64,000 nucleotides of DNA, taken from positions 26,436,651-26,500,650 of the forward strand of contig OX387603.1 in assembly GCA_947568835.1 (NCBI GenBank), written 5' to 3'. Of this stretch, positions 1 to 11,976 are shown in pieces. The DNA is from Protonemura montana. Lineage: Eukaryota; Arthropoda; Insecta; Plecoptera; Nemouridae. Position 1 is the first letter of the stretch; the number at the start of each line of letters is the position of its first letter. The notes beneath the pieces were generated by a model, which had not been told where the DNA came from, made no database searches, and saw nothing but the letters and a program-made list of their open reading frames with translations. The translations under genes were made by a program, and so were the position numbers.

Positions 1-290
1 GCTATGCAAAGAACAACTAAACTTCCCGACGTTTCGTAACTTGTTCCGGTTACTTCTTCAAGGGTAAGAGTAGTCCTGACAATTTTCCAATAGCAAAATT
101 GTTAAAATTAATTGTTAACTAACACAATTTTCAGGACTGCTCTTACACTTGAAGAAGTAACAGGTACAAGTTACAAAATGTGGGGAAATTTAGTTGTTCT
201 TTACTTAGCATTCAAAACCCAGTTGAAATAGTTTTTGTCAAAACTAGTGCTAAGTTTACATCAAGTAGACATGAGTCTAAAAACAATCTA
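1..290. mobile_element. MITE copy A, cut by the window edge
   Basis: Bases 1-97 and 118-211 are imperfect inverted copies (GTTACTTCTTCAAG...TAAGAG against its reverse complement), forming a long hairpin. From 211 to about 290 the sequence runs on as TTAGCATTCAAAACCCAGTT to GTAGACATGAGTCTAAAAAC. The same terminal sequence, inverted, starts the copy at 43572. The left end lies outside the window. No coding capacity. Confidence 0.6.
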
Positions 291-408
291 GATGCTTTTA
301 TCCATAAAAATGTAGCCTGTTATTTGTATATAAATTTTCATGCATAGTAAGAATAGACTAAGTGAAAACCTAAGAACGGCACTAAATGTGTAGGTCTTGT
401 CTTTCCAG

Positions 409-3400
409 CCAGCTCCAACAAGCGCATGTACGCAGCTGTCGGCTCTGCGTGCAGAGAAGCGTGCCGTCGAGGAACGGGCGGCCATCTTGAAGGAGCATAC
501 ATTGCGTCTCGAGTACGAGCTGGCAGACGCGCGTGAGGCCGGGAGATGCCGTGAAGAGGTCACACAGCTACTGCAATCGCAGCTAGACGCATTGGAGGAA
601 AAGTATGCCAAACACTCTGAGCCATAACAGCTGTCCTACAAGGAAAACACAATGCATTGAAACCATTTCATAGATCCTTTGACAGGACCCTTTACTTCAA
701 ACAAAATTTGCTTCGTTGCCAATGGTTGTAGTTCATCTTGTGCTAGTGTACCTCAGATACTTACACAGCTATTACATCTTCGGTTAAAAAAGCTTCCCAA
801 ACCTTGGTGTTGGGGAGCTTCTCAAACTCTTGTGGATTTCCCTTCCCTACAATCAAAGATAGTTAGGACCTCTTCTGATAGATGGAGTTATTTGCAAGTT
901 ATTCTTATCTCACCCCCATTGCCATTAATCAAATCAGTTTTCTCTATTATAACCTGATAGTGTTAACACACTCCTGTGGCAGATTTTCCATTCCCGTAGC
1001 CGTCACTGTGTAAACTTTATCTGTATCAAAAACTTTGAACCTAGCACAGATGTGAACTGCATCACATCAATTTGAAACTAAGAACCCGAATTGTCCAGGT
1101 ACGCTGGCTGTCAGTGTGAACTGGACCGATGCCGGCAGAGCGTGCGGTCTCAGGAACTGGAGCTGGTGCATCTGAAGGAGACGTGCCACCAGTTCAGGGA
1201 AGAGAAGGAGATCCTGCACGAGATCATCAAGGCCCGCGATGTAGAGATGGATGACCTGGACAAGGCCCTGCGCGACAAGGACTACGACCGCATCCTGCGC
1301 ATCACTCGCGAGCTCAAGGAGCGTGAGAAGGAGCACACCGAGATGAAGTTCCATGTGATAGACCTGGAGCGAGAGAAGCAGAAGTCCCTGGAGGACATTG
1401 CCGGCCTGGAGGAGCGGAACCGTGAGCTTGAACAGAGGCTGGAGCAGGAGGCGACCAAGAAGGACGGCAATGAGACCCTCATGTGGAAGGAACTGTAAGA
1501 ATACACGGACAGGCTTTATCTGCGTCACAGTTCCCTATTAGTGAATTGGTTTCAAAGTGCATAGTCGCTTTATAGGGACAGTCGGGTAAATTTAATTCTT
1601 TAGCTTTGGTTTTTTGTTAAATGCACTCAGGAAATGTAGGCAAGGTATTTGTTGGTATTTTTTTGATACACAGATCAAAACTGCAGAAAAACTTTTTTTT
1701 TATTTAATTATTATGAACACTATAACCGTTGCAAAAATTGATGCCCAAACGGGGACTCGAACCCCGATCTCCACCTGTCGCGGGTGTTGCTCTAACCCAT
1801 TGAGCTACTTGGACACTGGCTTTTTGAGACGACTTTAGTGTATTTGTTGAGAATTACTGATCTCCAAGCAGTTGAACCAAGAGGCTGTGAATACTCACAG
1901 TCACTCTGATTCTAGTGACGCTATATCACGTCACAGCCTGTCATTCTCGAGTAACTCCAATTTGACGTTGGATTCGTTGTTTGAGCTGCTTATTCAAACA
2001 GAATCAAAAAGAGAATCAGTTTTTGAATCCAAAACTGCTTGATTTCACTTTGAACCCATTTTTAAAACAGTTATTTGTTAACGTTCTCACTTCCGGCCTA
2101 GATATGAATCCTGTCTGTGCAAGATCGAAAAGATGGCGAACACGGAAGAGGACTGCCGCGCGGGAAGCGGGGCCGATCGGATCGGCCGCGCCGATGATTT
2201 CCGCGACGAGCTGCGTGAGATAATCCGGCGCCTGGAGGAACTGAAACAAAAGGACAGCGGTGCCTGGCAGGCACGCATCCAGGAGGAGGTGTCCAACGCA
2301 GTTGCACTGCTCAGAGACGAGTACGCCAACGTCGGACGTTCGGCCGCCAAGCACAACAATCAACTCGAGCAGCTCGTGCAGAAACTCCAACGTGAGCTGG
2401 AAGCCGCGGCTCAGCGGCAGGCCAAGCTGGAAGCGGAGCTTGCTGCAGCGGAGGCGGAGCTTGAGGCAGCACGACGCAAGCGCAGCGAGGCCGACCAATC
2501 GGCCGTGATCAGCGAGCTGCGGAAAGTGGGCGGCGACATGTTAGACCACACCAAGCAAGTGCGAAGTCAGTTAGACCAGCGTAACGAGGAGATCAGCGGG
2601 AGACTCGACGAAATGAAGGGGTACGTGCCACAGAGTTTACTTTCCTTACCTGGGATTGGACGTCTGGGCCGGATAATAATGGAATATCTGTACAAGCTTT
2701 ATCTGTGTAAGCCTTTGACCCATAAGGATGGAATATCTGTGTAAGCTTTGTCTGAGGTAGTCTTTGCCCCATAAGGATGGGATATCTGTGTAAGCTTTAT
2801 CTGTGGTAGCCTTTGCCCCACAAGGATGGGATATCTAAGTTTTGTCTGTGGTAGCCTTTGCCCTGCAAGATTGGAATGTCTATGTAAGGCATGCCTGTAG
2901 TGAAAGGTTGGTAGTTTCAGTTTGGTTTTATGGCAAGCGTCTTTGCTCCAGGTTTCACCAAACCGAGATTGAACTGCTCGAGAACCTGCGAACGCTGGAC
3001 GATTTGAAAGCTGCCAACAATGAACTCGAGTGCCGCTGCTCACAATTGGAGGAGGAGGCTCAGGACGCAGGACGTGTGGAGGAAGAGCTAGCCGGCCTGA
3101 AGGCAGAGCTGGCCAATCAGAGGGCGGCGTTCGCCGAACAGGGGGCGGAGCTTGAGCGCACACTGCTTGTGCTGAAAGACACCCGCAACGCAGCCACGGC
3201 ATCATGCGCTCGCGAGATCGCCGAGCTACGACAGCGGATCCAGGAGGCAGAAGCAGAGACCGAACGCGTCCGCTCCGAGAAGCTGTGCCCCACGTGCGAT
3301 GGGGGATCACCGATCAAGGAGGCGTCGCAGGAGAAGTCCGTGGTGAACTCGCTCAAGTCGGAGAAGAACGTAGAGTCGTTTGGCTCCAAGCTGGACAACC

Positions 3401-6400
3401 GCTCGTGCCCCTGTCCGAGCAACACGACGCAAACCAAGATCGTGTTGGCGCCGCTGAAGAAGACCAACACGCCGCAGAGCAACATTGCACTGGCCGAGTC
3501 TCGCAGCCGCGGCTCGTTCAAGAACTTCGACTCGGAGAAGGAGATCGAGATCCACCTGCCGGTGCGATACAGCACCATCGCCAGCCTGTCCCCGCCGTCG
3601 GAGGACAAGCCGCGACGGAACCAGGACGGATGCGGGAACTGCGTCTGTCCGACCAGTCCCGGGCATTTCGAGCAGTCGGAGGCGGAGTTTCGACGGCAGA
3701 TCAACGACCTCGAGCAGAAGGTGCGCGAGGAGAACTCGAAGCGGTTCGCACTCGAGGTGCAAGTCAACAAGATGCGATACGATCTTCAGGTGAGGCCAGC
3801 ATCTACTGTTTTCGATGGAAGTCTAGTTTATTTAATTTATTATAACATCTTGCAAGCGTACAGAAATATCACTGTGGCAAGGTATAAATACCTATTTATT
3901 AACTTAAATCTAAATCTAGTTTGCTCCTGAATAATTGTAAGCTTACGTTAGCTGCATTCTCTCTGAGACATGGATCCAGTAGATTACATTCCCTTATGGT
4001 GCAGGCCAGGAAGTAGTTTCTGCCAACCTCCATTTTGTCCCTCAGTCTTTGGCCATGCCTTCCATAAAGGGTTTCCTCAATGCCAGCCCTTATTTCATTC
4101 CAGCCTTCATTATCACTCAGGGCTCTTTGCATTCCACACAACCTTGATTTCCTTCTTCTTTGGCTGAGGCTTTTCCATCCTAGTTTTTGGAGCATATCAC
4201 TTGCGCTACCATAGACATAGGATTTGCTAGTTGGGTCCCAGCTCCACATTTACACCTTTCCCGTGACCCTCCTTGCTGCCTGCCTCTGCACACTTTTCAC
4301 TGCTTCCACCTGGCCTAGTTGGTACGGGTCCCACGCCATGCCCCCATATTCCAGTACGGGCCTAACTAGTGTTTTGTAGATCTGTACCTTTACCTGCCCC
4401 TTAAAATTGCATTATAAAATTCAGGCACCGGGTTCTTTTGGTCACTACTCTTTCAACTTGGCGCTTCCATTCCAACTTTTCATCTAACCATACCCCCAAG
4501 TATTTATAGCAGCACTGATTTATATTAGCACTGTCTCTCTACAAATAGCAAGCATATGCAACCACAAGGTTGCAGTTTTCATGCAGTTTTATGAAGGGGG
4601 ATAAATTGCATCATATTCCTTGCCAACATTGCTAAAAGTGGCAGAATGGAAAATTTTTTTGTAAAAAAAATTTTTTTTGATAAGCAAACCTATATGGCTA
4701 GACTCTCAAAAGAAACGTTTTTTCATAATTGTAAAAAGCAAAAACATTTCAAAACTTTTCTGTGCGTAATATTTGAGCAATTTACGTTTCAATTCATACT
4801 GACCAAAATAACATGCACGATCACAATCTCGTTTTTAATGAAAATGTGACCAGCAAACAAACAGAAAACCTTGCCAATAGCAGGTGACCAGCAAACAAAC
4901 AGAAAACCTTGCCAATAGCAGGTGACCGCAAGCTTCCACGCTTTGCTTTGATTTAGTTTGATTTTTGTTTGATTTCGTTTTTGCTTTGATCTGCCAGGAA
5001 AAGATTCAACTGGAGAAGGAGCTGGGCATTCTGCGCAATCGCCTGGAGCAGGACTTTGTATCACGTTACGAGCTCGAGCAGCTGCGGAAGACGTACGAGA
5101 TGGCGCTTAGCCGATCCAAGCTGGATGCCGAGAAGACGGCTGTCAATGATCTCAACAACAAGATCGGGCAGATCAGCATGCTCATGGACAAGCAACAACA
5201 GGTGAGGCAGATTGGGCCACTTGGTTCTAATTGTTAGGGTATGTGTAATCGTAGTATCTTACCAACCAATTGCTTGCCTGGGAATTTCTTGATCATTGTC
5301 TGGGGTTAGGGGCATTCCAAGGTGTTCAGTAAAATATGATATGGAAGGTAGCGTGCAAAAGTCTTTAGTCACATATAGTACAGTACAGGACACTGGTTTG
5401 GAGTTAAGGCAATTTGTTCTGTGCGCTGCATGGAAAAAATGAGGTAGTTTTATTTTTGTAACTTTGTCAATTTTGCAAGGCCCTTATTAAGCCGTTGCTG
5501 AGTGTACCGTTTGGGTCACACCATCGGCTGGTTCTTGGTTCTTGTTCTAGATCTCTTTGAGTAACATACCATTCTTCACGTTCACATTTACTCTCTAAAA
5601 AATATGTATATATATTGGTAAACCCACATACAAGTTCCCGTAATTAGGGATCGGCATTTGTTTATTCATCTTTAAAATCAACTGTCTTTGGGTGGAGTTT
5701 CAGTTTCGAAATTCCTGTTTTGTTCAACAAAGGGGATGAAAGGTCTTTGTGGATATCTTTCAGACAGAAAAATAAAATCTTGCTTTCTTAGAGAAGCTTA
5801 GAGCATAGACTGAAACGATGTTGACTGGTACCTTGATACCTTGATTAGTATTGTTGGTGGGTGGTTGGTGGCTTAGATAAGAGAAAAGGTAGGGGGTTGG
5901 TTCTTTATGCAGCACTACCCAGCCCTGACCAATCCGTTGCAGGAACCGGCTTGCGAGACTTGCTCTGGTTTGTCACCTGAATACCAGGAGGCTCGACTAA
6001 AGCTAGGTGCCGACGTAGCTTCCGTGCAAGCCACGCTGCGGGCCGAGAAGGAGGAGAACGCAGACCTCGAACGTAGGAAGCTCATCGAGAAGGGATACAG
6101 CGTCAACCTCACGCCCGCAACCCAAGTGTAAGCAGTAGATTTATTTATTGTTCTGTTATTAGAACACGGACCCTCAGGTACAGTTAATTAGAATATATTA
6201 TTTCCTTACAAATAAAAACCACACGTTATCATTTGTACACACATATTCTCACACACGTTCACAGCAGTGCACTGGTTGTAACTCGTAAGACTGAACCTGC
6301 TAGGCGAAACTATTCATTACTATTTTCATGATACCTTTTGAGTGACAAAAAAAAATCCAGTATGGGAAGTGAGTGCAAACGGAAAGTAAAAATGAGTCAA

Positions 6401-9400
6401 GATGATTTTATTATTATGAACACGATAACCGTCTCAAAAATTGATCAAAAATGAAATGGAGATCCGTCATTCTCATCAAATACACTAAAATTGTCTCAAA
6501 TAGCAAGTGTCCAAGTAGCTCAATGGGTTAGAGCAAGACTCGCGATAGGTAGAGATCAGGGTTCGAGTCTCCGTTTGGGCATGAATTTTTGAGACGGTAG
6601 TAGTGTTCATAATAATAAAATACCCAGCGCATTGCAAGCGTTTGCAATTTAAATAAGATTTCATCCGAGTCAAGATGACTTTCCAAAGTTTTTTAACCAC
6701 TTACTTCTTCAAGGATGTCACACGTTGACAAAAGAACCAAGAAAAAACTACAGTGACCAGGAAAATGTTTAAGCTTATGAATCCAATAAATTGCATAATG
6801 AACCTTTCCAATTATTTGCCCCTACCTTTGCCAATGTTGTCATACCCTTCGATAGCTGCTGATAAGTTATTAGGTATTCTTCTACAGCTGATTTGAATCA
6901 GAAACGAATATGAATCTTACATGCTACAGAAAGTATTTTCATCTGTAATCAAAGTATTAATCTCGTGCACTACCTTGAACATGAACTGTAACTGTAATCA
7001 CCGAATTCCCAATAGAGTTTGTTTATGCCAAACCTCCTTGTTTTTAGGAAAGACAAGTTGACGTTGACAAAGCCAGGCTGCAAATGCAGTCCTCAGAGAT
7101 GCCATCACACACCATCAAGCGCAGGAAACAAGAACCCGTACTGCACAATGGAGAAGTCTCCGTATAGGACCTCCGAAAAGTCCTCCTATGGCAGTTCCGA
7201 GAAATTGCCGTACTCGGAGAAAAACCCATACACAGCTGTGATGCGCAGGGAGCTCGAAAAAACCATCAGCAAACATTCACAAGGTCAGGCAGCTTGGCTT
7301 TACAGGAATTGTTGGAGGATCAGGAATTTTGAGTTGTGAGATTCATGGGTTCTAATCTTAAGGAACTCTCGAGGTTACAACTTGCTAAAAAGGAGCCATC
7401 CAGTTGGCATCTGCCAAAAAAATTCTTAAATTTAGATTATTTTTATTATTTGTGGTGTTTAATGACGCATTGTTTTGACATCTGGCCATGTGGCACTGGT
7501 CTAATGGCATCGGTGAATGAGTGGATGTTGATGAGGATGATGATGAACCTAGCCTGGCCTAGCCTAGAAGGTATAAGGAGAAAGTTGAGAGAGGGGAAGC
7601 CCGGTGCCGGCACGTAGCCTACTCCTGTCGAAGAGCACCAAGGGGAACACTGGCTTAACGTCCCTTCCGAAGGACGGTACAACTCGAACAGCAGGATTCC
7701 TCCACAAATCCATGCTGTCGAGAGGTTGATAAGCAAGGCGAGTGAAGTTGCTGTACTAACTTTCATCCCTCCAACCTCTCTCTCAAACAGAACTGGTCAC
7801 TGTTTGACTGGTTTGAACTGGTCACAGAACTGGTCACCCATCCAATACCTGACTCAGCACAGTGTTGCTTAACTTCGGTGATCTAACGAGAACCGGTGTT
7901 TCTAACACGCCAAACCGTTCGGTCTTAAATTTAAAGATTGGCATTCTGATGGAGTGAATGTGTTTTTAACTTTCAGACGCACTGAGTGAACAGCCGTCTT
8001 CAAGTAGGACAAGAATAAAAACACCGGATGAAAAGGACGAAATGATAAGAAAGAATTTCTTCACACGTTAGTTCCTTGGGAATTTTCTATACCTAGACGT
8101 TGAAGAAACGTTTGTAGAAGATTTGAATGCCACTGTGGAAGGCCACGCCAGCGACAAGTTTGCAAAGTAGCCAAAGTCAGAACGCCGTGAAAACTTTGGG
8201 GTTTTTCGGTTGGCCGGAACGAGGGCTTTTGCCCCTTGCGGCAATCGCTCGGCAGTTCAAAGTACCGAGGGCTCAGCATAGTCTGGCGAGATGCCATTGC
8301 GATACTAGTCACGTTCTAATGCTCAAAGGAATTAGACCATTGGATTTATTGTCCATGTGGATTCATACTTTTCTTCTGTAGGACCTATATCTCTCTGTAG
8401 CGATAAGATCTAGGAAAACAAAGTCTAGTCATTTCAACAAACTCTTCTTGCTCAAATCAATGCATTTGTGCGATGCCAAATATTACATTCCATCAAGTCA
8501 AATAAATGTACTCTTTAGTCAGGTTGTAGTGAGAATATGCTTACACTTAAAAGTATTATCAAGAAGATTATAGTGAAACGTGTGAACGAGATTTCGATGA
8601 AAAGTGATACAGAATGACTTAATTTTTATATAAATAATTCTCAGAGATTATTCTCAGAGTTGTCTGAAAATTGTGTTGAAGCAGGCATTAGTATCACGAG
8701 TGAAAGAGCATATTTTCGAAAGCTCACAGATTGTGAAATTACAAATGATGTAATTTTAGCATGCATTTAATGTATTTCTGTTTACGATCATATAAATGTG
8801 TTTATTTCGAATCTGACGAGTCTGTCATTGGGATGACATTGGGACAATATTCGGATTGACAGGAATGCAGGGGAGAAGTTCGAGCAGAAATTTCGACGAT
8901 GACTTTGATGATGACTTTGAAGAAAGGAAGCCTTCAAAGGAAAAGCCACCAAAGAAGGAAAAGCCCTCCAGGCCAGACAAACCACCAAAACTGGGAAAGC
9001 CATCCAAAGAGTGAGTTGATATGGCTCGAGATTCCTGGCTCTATCAGTAGTTAGTGTTAACTTCAGTCCTGGCCAAATTAATGTGGTCAAAACATACCAC
9101 TTTCTAACTATCTACATAATCTACGAAGTTCATTTAGCATCTAGAGATTGTAATTATTTGAAGATCATATTAACACCTTTTCACAGAACAGGCTTAGCAG
9201 GAAACCAGAAAATAATCTTCATATTGAGCCAGTACAAAGTGCTTTGGCTAAATTTGCTTAGCTTGACGAAAGTAGAAAACTATACAGTATACCTTTGGGT
9301 CATTCCCATAAAATTGCTAAAGAATTTTATTTGCTAGCATGTCGAAGAGCAAGCAGTACGACAACAGTAGGTACTTTTCATCCAAGTTTCTCGAATTATC

Positions 9401-10469
9401 ATGCATACTGTATGTTGCAGAAAGACTAGCATTTACTCAAGACGGAAAAGGAGAGACGGCAGCGAGTTTGGCGATAAGTCGTCACTATAGTAGGTAAAAT
9501 TGTTACTAGGTATGAGAGTTTATAATAACAATTCTCAATCTCAGTTGATATCCACCAGAGTGCGCTGGTGTAATTTGTGAGAAAGAAAGATAATATTTGC
9601 CATTACATAACTACCCAGTGCGTTTACTGAAATGGATATTACTTGCAGTTTTCTAACAGTATTACCTCCATGTTAGCTCTAGGAGACACACTTCCAAGAT
9701 ACCCCCACCTCGTCCTGAAACTCCTGAATTCTTGCGAGCCGGTTGCCGCTCTCCATGCAGCCTGCCGGCAATGAGGCCTACAACTCCCGAACAGTCCTCG
9801 ATCCTCAAGCACGAATGCCCTGCCCCGTGCAATTTGCAGCCTCCTTCTCGCCCCGAATCACTCACTTGCCCCAGGTTTGAGAATCATCATTCACGAAGCA
9901 TGTCCCCAAGCAAAATTCCATCCGCTGTGAAGCAGCAGAAGCACAAGAATGATTCCAGTCCCAAGGCTACATCCTCGACAAAACTAGTGCCTTGCCAAAA
10001 CATGACTGCAGAAAAGCCTGCGTTCCCCAGTAGCGAGTGCCAATCCCCGTGTAGTTTGGGACGGTCCAGGCCTACATCCACCAAGACGTCGGAAGTTTCT
10101 TTGAGGCAACCCAGGCCTTTGTCCTTTGAGAAACAGGAGAAGTCCAAAAACGTTACAAAACCCACGCTCAAGACAACTGGAAACTCACCGTCCCCCAGTG
10201 AGTGTCGAGCACAATGTGGCTTGCACAACCGGCAGCTCTCTTCCACCGAAGCAGTGGGCTACAAGCCCAGTCGCAAGTCCAGTCTTCTGCATAATAGAGG
10301 TATGTACTAGGAGGTATACCTCCTGGCTTCAGAGTCACTGAAATTATTTTATACTTATACTAAAAATACTAACGAATTATTTACAGAATCAGAAAATGAT
10401 GGATTATCAAGGAGCAAAACGAGGGTTCCATACGACGACAAAATAAGGAAGAATTTTTTCAACCACTAG
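409..10469 (+). CDS. Large coiled-coil protein, 3' part of gene (long splice form)
   Basis: The first exon seen starts with a splice acceptor, so the gene begins left of the window. Phase-consistent exons: 409-602, 1099-1494, 2102-2620, 2952-3789, 4998-5201, 5943-6127, 7048-7283, 8863-9010, 9338-9370, 9421-9489, 9677-10299, 10387-10469. Together they give 1175 residues and a TAG stop. The first ~750 residues are mostly heptad-rich charged coiled coil (ELKEREKEHTEMKF, LRNRLEQDFVSRYELEQLRK). Within them, exon 2952-3789 has a Cys/Ser/Pro-rich non-coil stretch (CPTCDGGSP, SCPCPSNT, GNCVCPTSPG). The tail is basic and Ser/Pro-rich: acidic DDDFDDDFEE, then PSKEKPPKKEKPSRPDK, then three or more Cys-x-x-Cys-type repeats. 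It ends RKNFFNH. An ATTAAA lies at 10604. I do not recognise the family; a cytoskeletal or centrosomal coiled-coil scaffold is a guess. The small exons 9338-9370 and 9421-9489 are the least certain. Confidence 0.72.
1690..1865 (-). mobile_element. tRNA-derived SINE, copy 1
   Basis: Read on the minus strand, a ~50-bp head is followed by a tRNA-like part at 1742-1816 with box A (TAGCTCAATGGGTTAGAGC) and box B (GGTTCGAGTCC). A 3' tail ends in ...GTTCATAATAATTAAATAAAAA. The acceptor, D and T stems can still be drawn, but the anticodon loop lacks U33. The same head and tail occur at 6459-6622, so this is a SINE and not a tRNA gene. It lies in an intron of the coiled-coil gene. Confidence 0.8.
2660..2885. 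repeat. Intronic minisatellite, ~49-bp unit, about 4 copies
   Basis: The unit begins AAGGATGGGATATCTGTGTA and ends CTTTGCCCCA. Copies differ by a few substitutions and small indels. It lies in the short intron between exons 2102-2620 and 2952-3789. Confidence 0.75.
3885..4520 (-). mobile_element. LINE fragment: end of reverse transcriptase ORF
   Basis: Minus-strand reading gives KYLGVWLDEKLEWK, then YKTLVRPVLEYGGMAWDPY, then VKSVQRQAARRVTGK, then LGWKSLSQRRRKSRL. These are typical of the C-terminal part of CR1/Jockey-type non-LTR polymerase ORFs. The piece is 5'-truncated and carries in-frame interruptions, so it is a dead copy. It lies in an intron of the coiled-coil gene. Confidence 0.75.
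4852..4927. repeat. 38-bp direct duplication
   Basis: GACCAGCAAACAAACAGAAA plus CCTTGCCAATAGCAGGT occurs twice in tandem just upstream of the acceptor of exon 4998-5201. The copies look identical, so the duplication is recent. Confidence 0.8.
6404..6446 (-). mobile_element. Tail fragment of the tRNA-SINE, inverted
   Basis: TTTATTATTATGAACACGAT followed by AACCGTCTCAAAAATTGATC is the reverse complement of the 3' tail of the neighbouring SINE at 6459-6622. It is therefore a 5'-truncated copy in the opposite orientation directly beside the longer one. Confidence 0.65.
6459..6622 (+). mobile_element. tRNA-derived SINE, copy 2
   Basis: Same family as the copy at 1690-1865: head GGAGATCCGTCATTCTC, tRNA-like part 6509-6580, tail TTTTTGAGACGG...CATAATAATAAAA. 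Several substitutions separate the copies. It sits in the intron between exons 5943-6127 and 7048-7283. Confidence 0.8.
7437..7925 (-). mobile_element. 5S-rRNA-derived SINE, copy 1
   Basis: On the minus strand it starts with a 5S rRNA-like head (ACCGGTTCTCGTTAGATCAC, GAAGTTAAGCAACACTG, TTGGATGGGTGACC), which matches the box A to box C promoter core of 5S rRNA. A body of about 330 bp follows, with the same order of blocks as the copy at 55250-55695, ending in an AATAAT-rich tail. A short duplication (AACTGGTCAC repeats) lies within the head. It sits in the intron before alternative exon 7977-8071. Confidence 0.85.
7977..8071 (+). CDS. Alternative last exon of the coiled-coil gene (short form)
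   Basis: A good acceptor (ttttaactttcag) ends at 7976. The exon enters in phase 1, matching the donor at 7283, and runs 31 codons to TAG at 8069-8071. The encoded end is IKTPDEKDEMIRKNFFTR, closely similar to the long-form end RVPYDDKIRKNFFNH at 10469. The exon at 8863 is also entered in phase 1, so exon 7048-7283 can join either one without a frame change. An AATAAA at 8501-8506 could serve as the poly(A) signal. The short form would have 888 residues within this window. Confidence 0.65.
9677..10299 (+). CDS. Cys-Pro repeat exon of the long form
   Basis: This is the largest exon of the long 3' end, about 208 codons, entered in phase 2 and left in phase 1 (donor GTATGT at 10300). It holds a loose repeat of about 30-60 residues with a Cys pair and Pro/Arg/Thr spacing: AGCRSPCSLPAMRPTTPEQS, HECPAPCNLQPPSRPES, SECQSPCSLGRSRPTSTKTS and SECRAQCGLHNRQLSSTE. 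Between them lie Ser/Lys-rich, probably disordered stretches. Exon 7048-7283 carries a related motif (GCKCSPQRCHHTPSSAG) followed by EKSPYRTSEKSSYGSSEKLPY repeats. The CxxxC spacing suggests metal binding or disulfides, but no known domain is recognised. Confidence 0.65.
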
Positions 10470-10869
10470 ATTTTAGTGGTTTTAGACACTTTCATCTCTG
10501 AAGGTAGTATTTTAAATTCTGAGCCTGAATTTCAACTAGTATCCTTTGATAAGAGGAAATAGACAAAAATAATTTTTCTGTTTTCAGTTGATAGGAACTT
10601 GCAATTAAATCCAAGAATGACGTTTTAAAAGTTGAATTTTATTGATTGCTGTGAAGTTGTTACAATTTGACTTACAATCCACTCTCATATGGTCACATGA
10701 CTATGAGTTTTAAAATGTCACATATCTGCCTCTAATAATAATATTTACATACTATTTACAGGCTATTAATTAATTACAAAATACACCTATTATTACAAAA
10801 TTCCACACATGTACAGTTGGTTCCTTAACTAATGCCTTAACTAATTAAGCATAGGATAGGATGTTAGCA

Positions 10870-11580
10870 AGGAACACGACTCTTTTTATTTATTTATTTA
10901 ATAACATAGTTTGTAAAACGATATTATTGTATAAACCGTCTCAAGAACTATAATAATATTTACAACAATATTAAAACAATATTTAATTTCATGCACTGAG
11001 ATCGCAGGTATTTGTCAATGCTGTAAAAGTTACGTTCCAGTAAGAATGTTTTTATTGCAGATTTGAATTCTTGACGCGTTTTCAATATTTTTATGGAGTT
11101 TGGTAGAGCGTTGTATATTTTCCTTCCCGACTGCATAACACCTTCCTTGGACATCTTCAGTCTGCAATACTAATGAGGCAGTTCGGCAGCATGTCTCGGA
11201 ACAGAGCCAAGTAGTCTTTCACGAACAGACTAATTTCCAATATGTACAGGCAGGGGAGAGTAAGGATTTGCAACTCATCGACAGCTGGTCTGCAGGAGTC
11301 ACGACTCCGGCGGTGTGTCATGTTCCGAATTATTCGTTTCTGCTCTCGAAACACTCGAATACTGGTAGTAGCTAAACCCCAGAAGAGGAGTCCATAAGAT
11401 AGGAGGGATTGACACTGCGCAAAGTAGACGATGTGGAGGGTAGCTCGGTCGCATTGGCTTGATAAGTGCCTGAGGGCAAAGCTGATCTTGGCCAGTTTAC
11501 CTGCTAGCTCGTTTATGTGTGCCTCCCATTTTAGGTGTTGGTCTATTATTACCCCTAAACTCTTTTGGCTACTCTTTGCG
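10870..11580 (-). mobile_element. LINE fragment, C-terminal reverse-transcriptase ORF region
   Basis: Minus-strand frames read LGVIIDQHLKWEAHINELAG, then ALRHLSSQCDRATLHIVYFA, then YGLLFWG, then REQKRIIRNM and SRDSCRPAVDELQILTLPCL, ending with SGRKIYNALPNSIKILKTRQ and FKSAIKTFLLERNFYSIDKY. This order is characteristic of arthropod Jockey-type LINE ORF2 C-termini. The fragment is truncated at 5' and broken by frame changes. Confidence 0.8.
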
Positions 11581-11976
11581 TAGCTTCATTATTAAATTTG
11601 GAGACATGATCGCATTTATAACCTGATTGACTTTATTGAATGACGTCATATTATAATGAAAGTATTTTGTCTTTTCTTCTAGCTGAAACTCCCTAATTTT
11701 GACTCTAATAGTGTTTGATGCATTGTAAGTAAGATAATGATAATAGAAATAGGAATTTGGGTAGGTATTTCTACATCATTTTAACGTTGGTTAATTCTAT
11801 GGTAAATGCATAGGAGAATGAGAAGTGGATTACACTTACTTTAGAGTTTATATACATTCTGTATTTTAGATAAGTAACACATCAATTACTTGGAGTTATA
11901 GATACAAAAATTATTATGATCAACACAACAGAAAAAACAATGAACTACGAAGGGAAAATCCCTCGTTTATTGTGAA

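Noticed and set aside
1742-1816. Possible tRNA gene on the minus strand
   Set aside because: Stems fold, but U33 is missing from the anticodon loop. The flanking head and tail are shared with the copy at 6459-6622, which marks it as a SINE.
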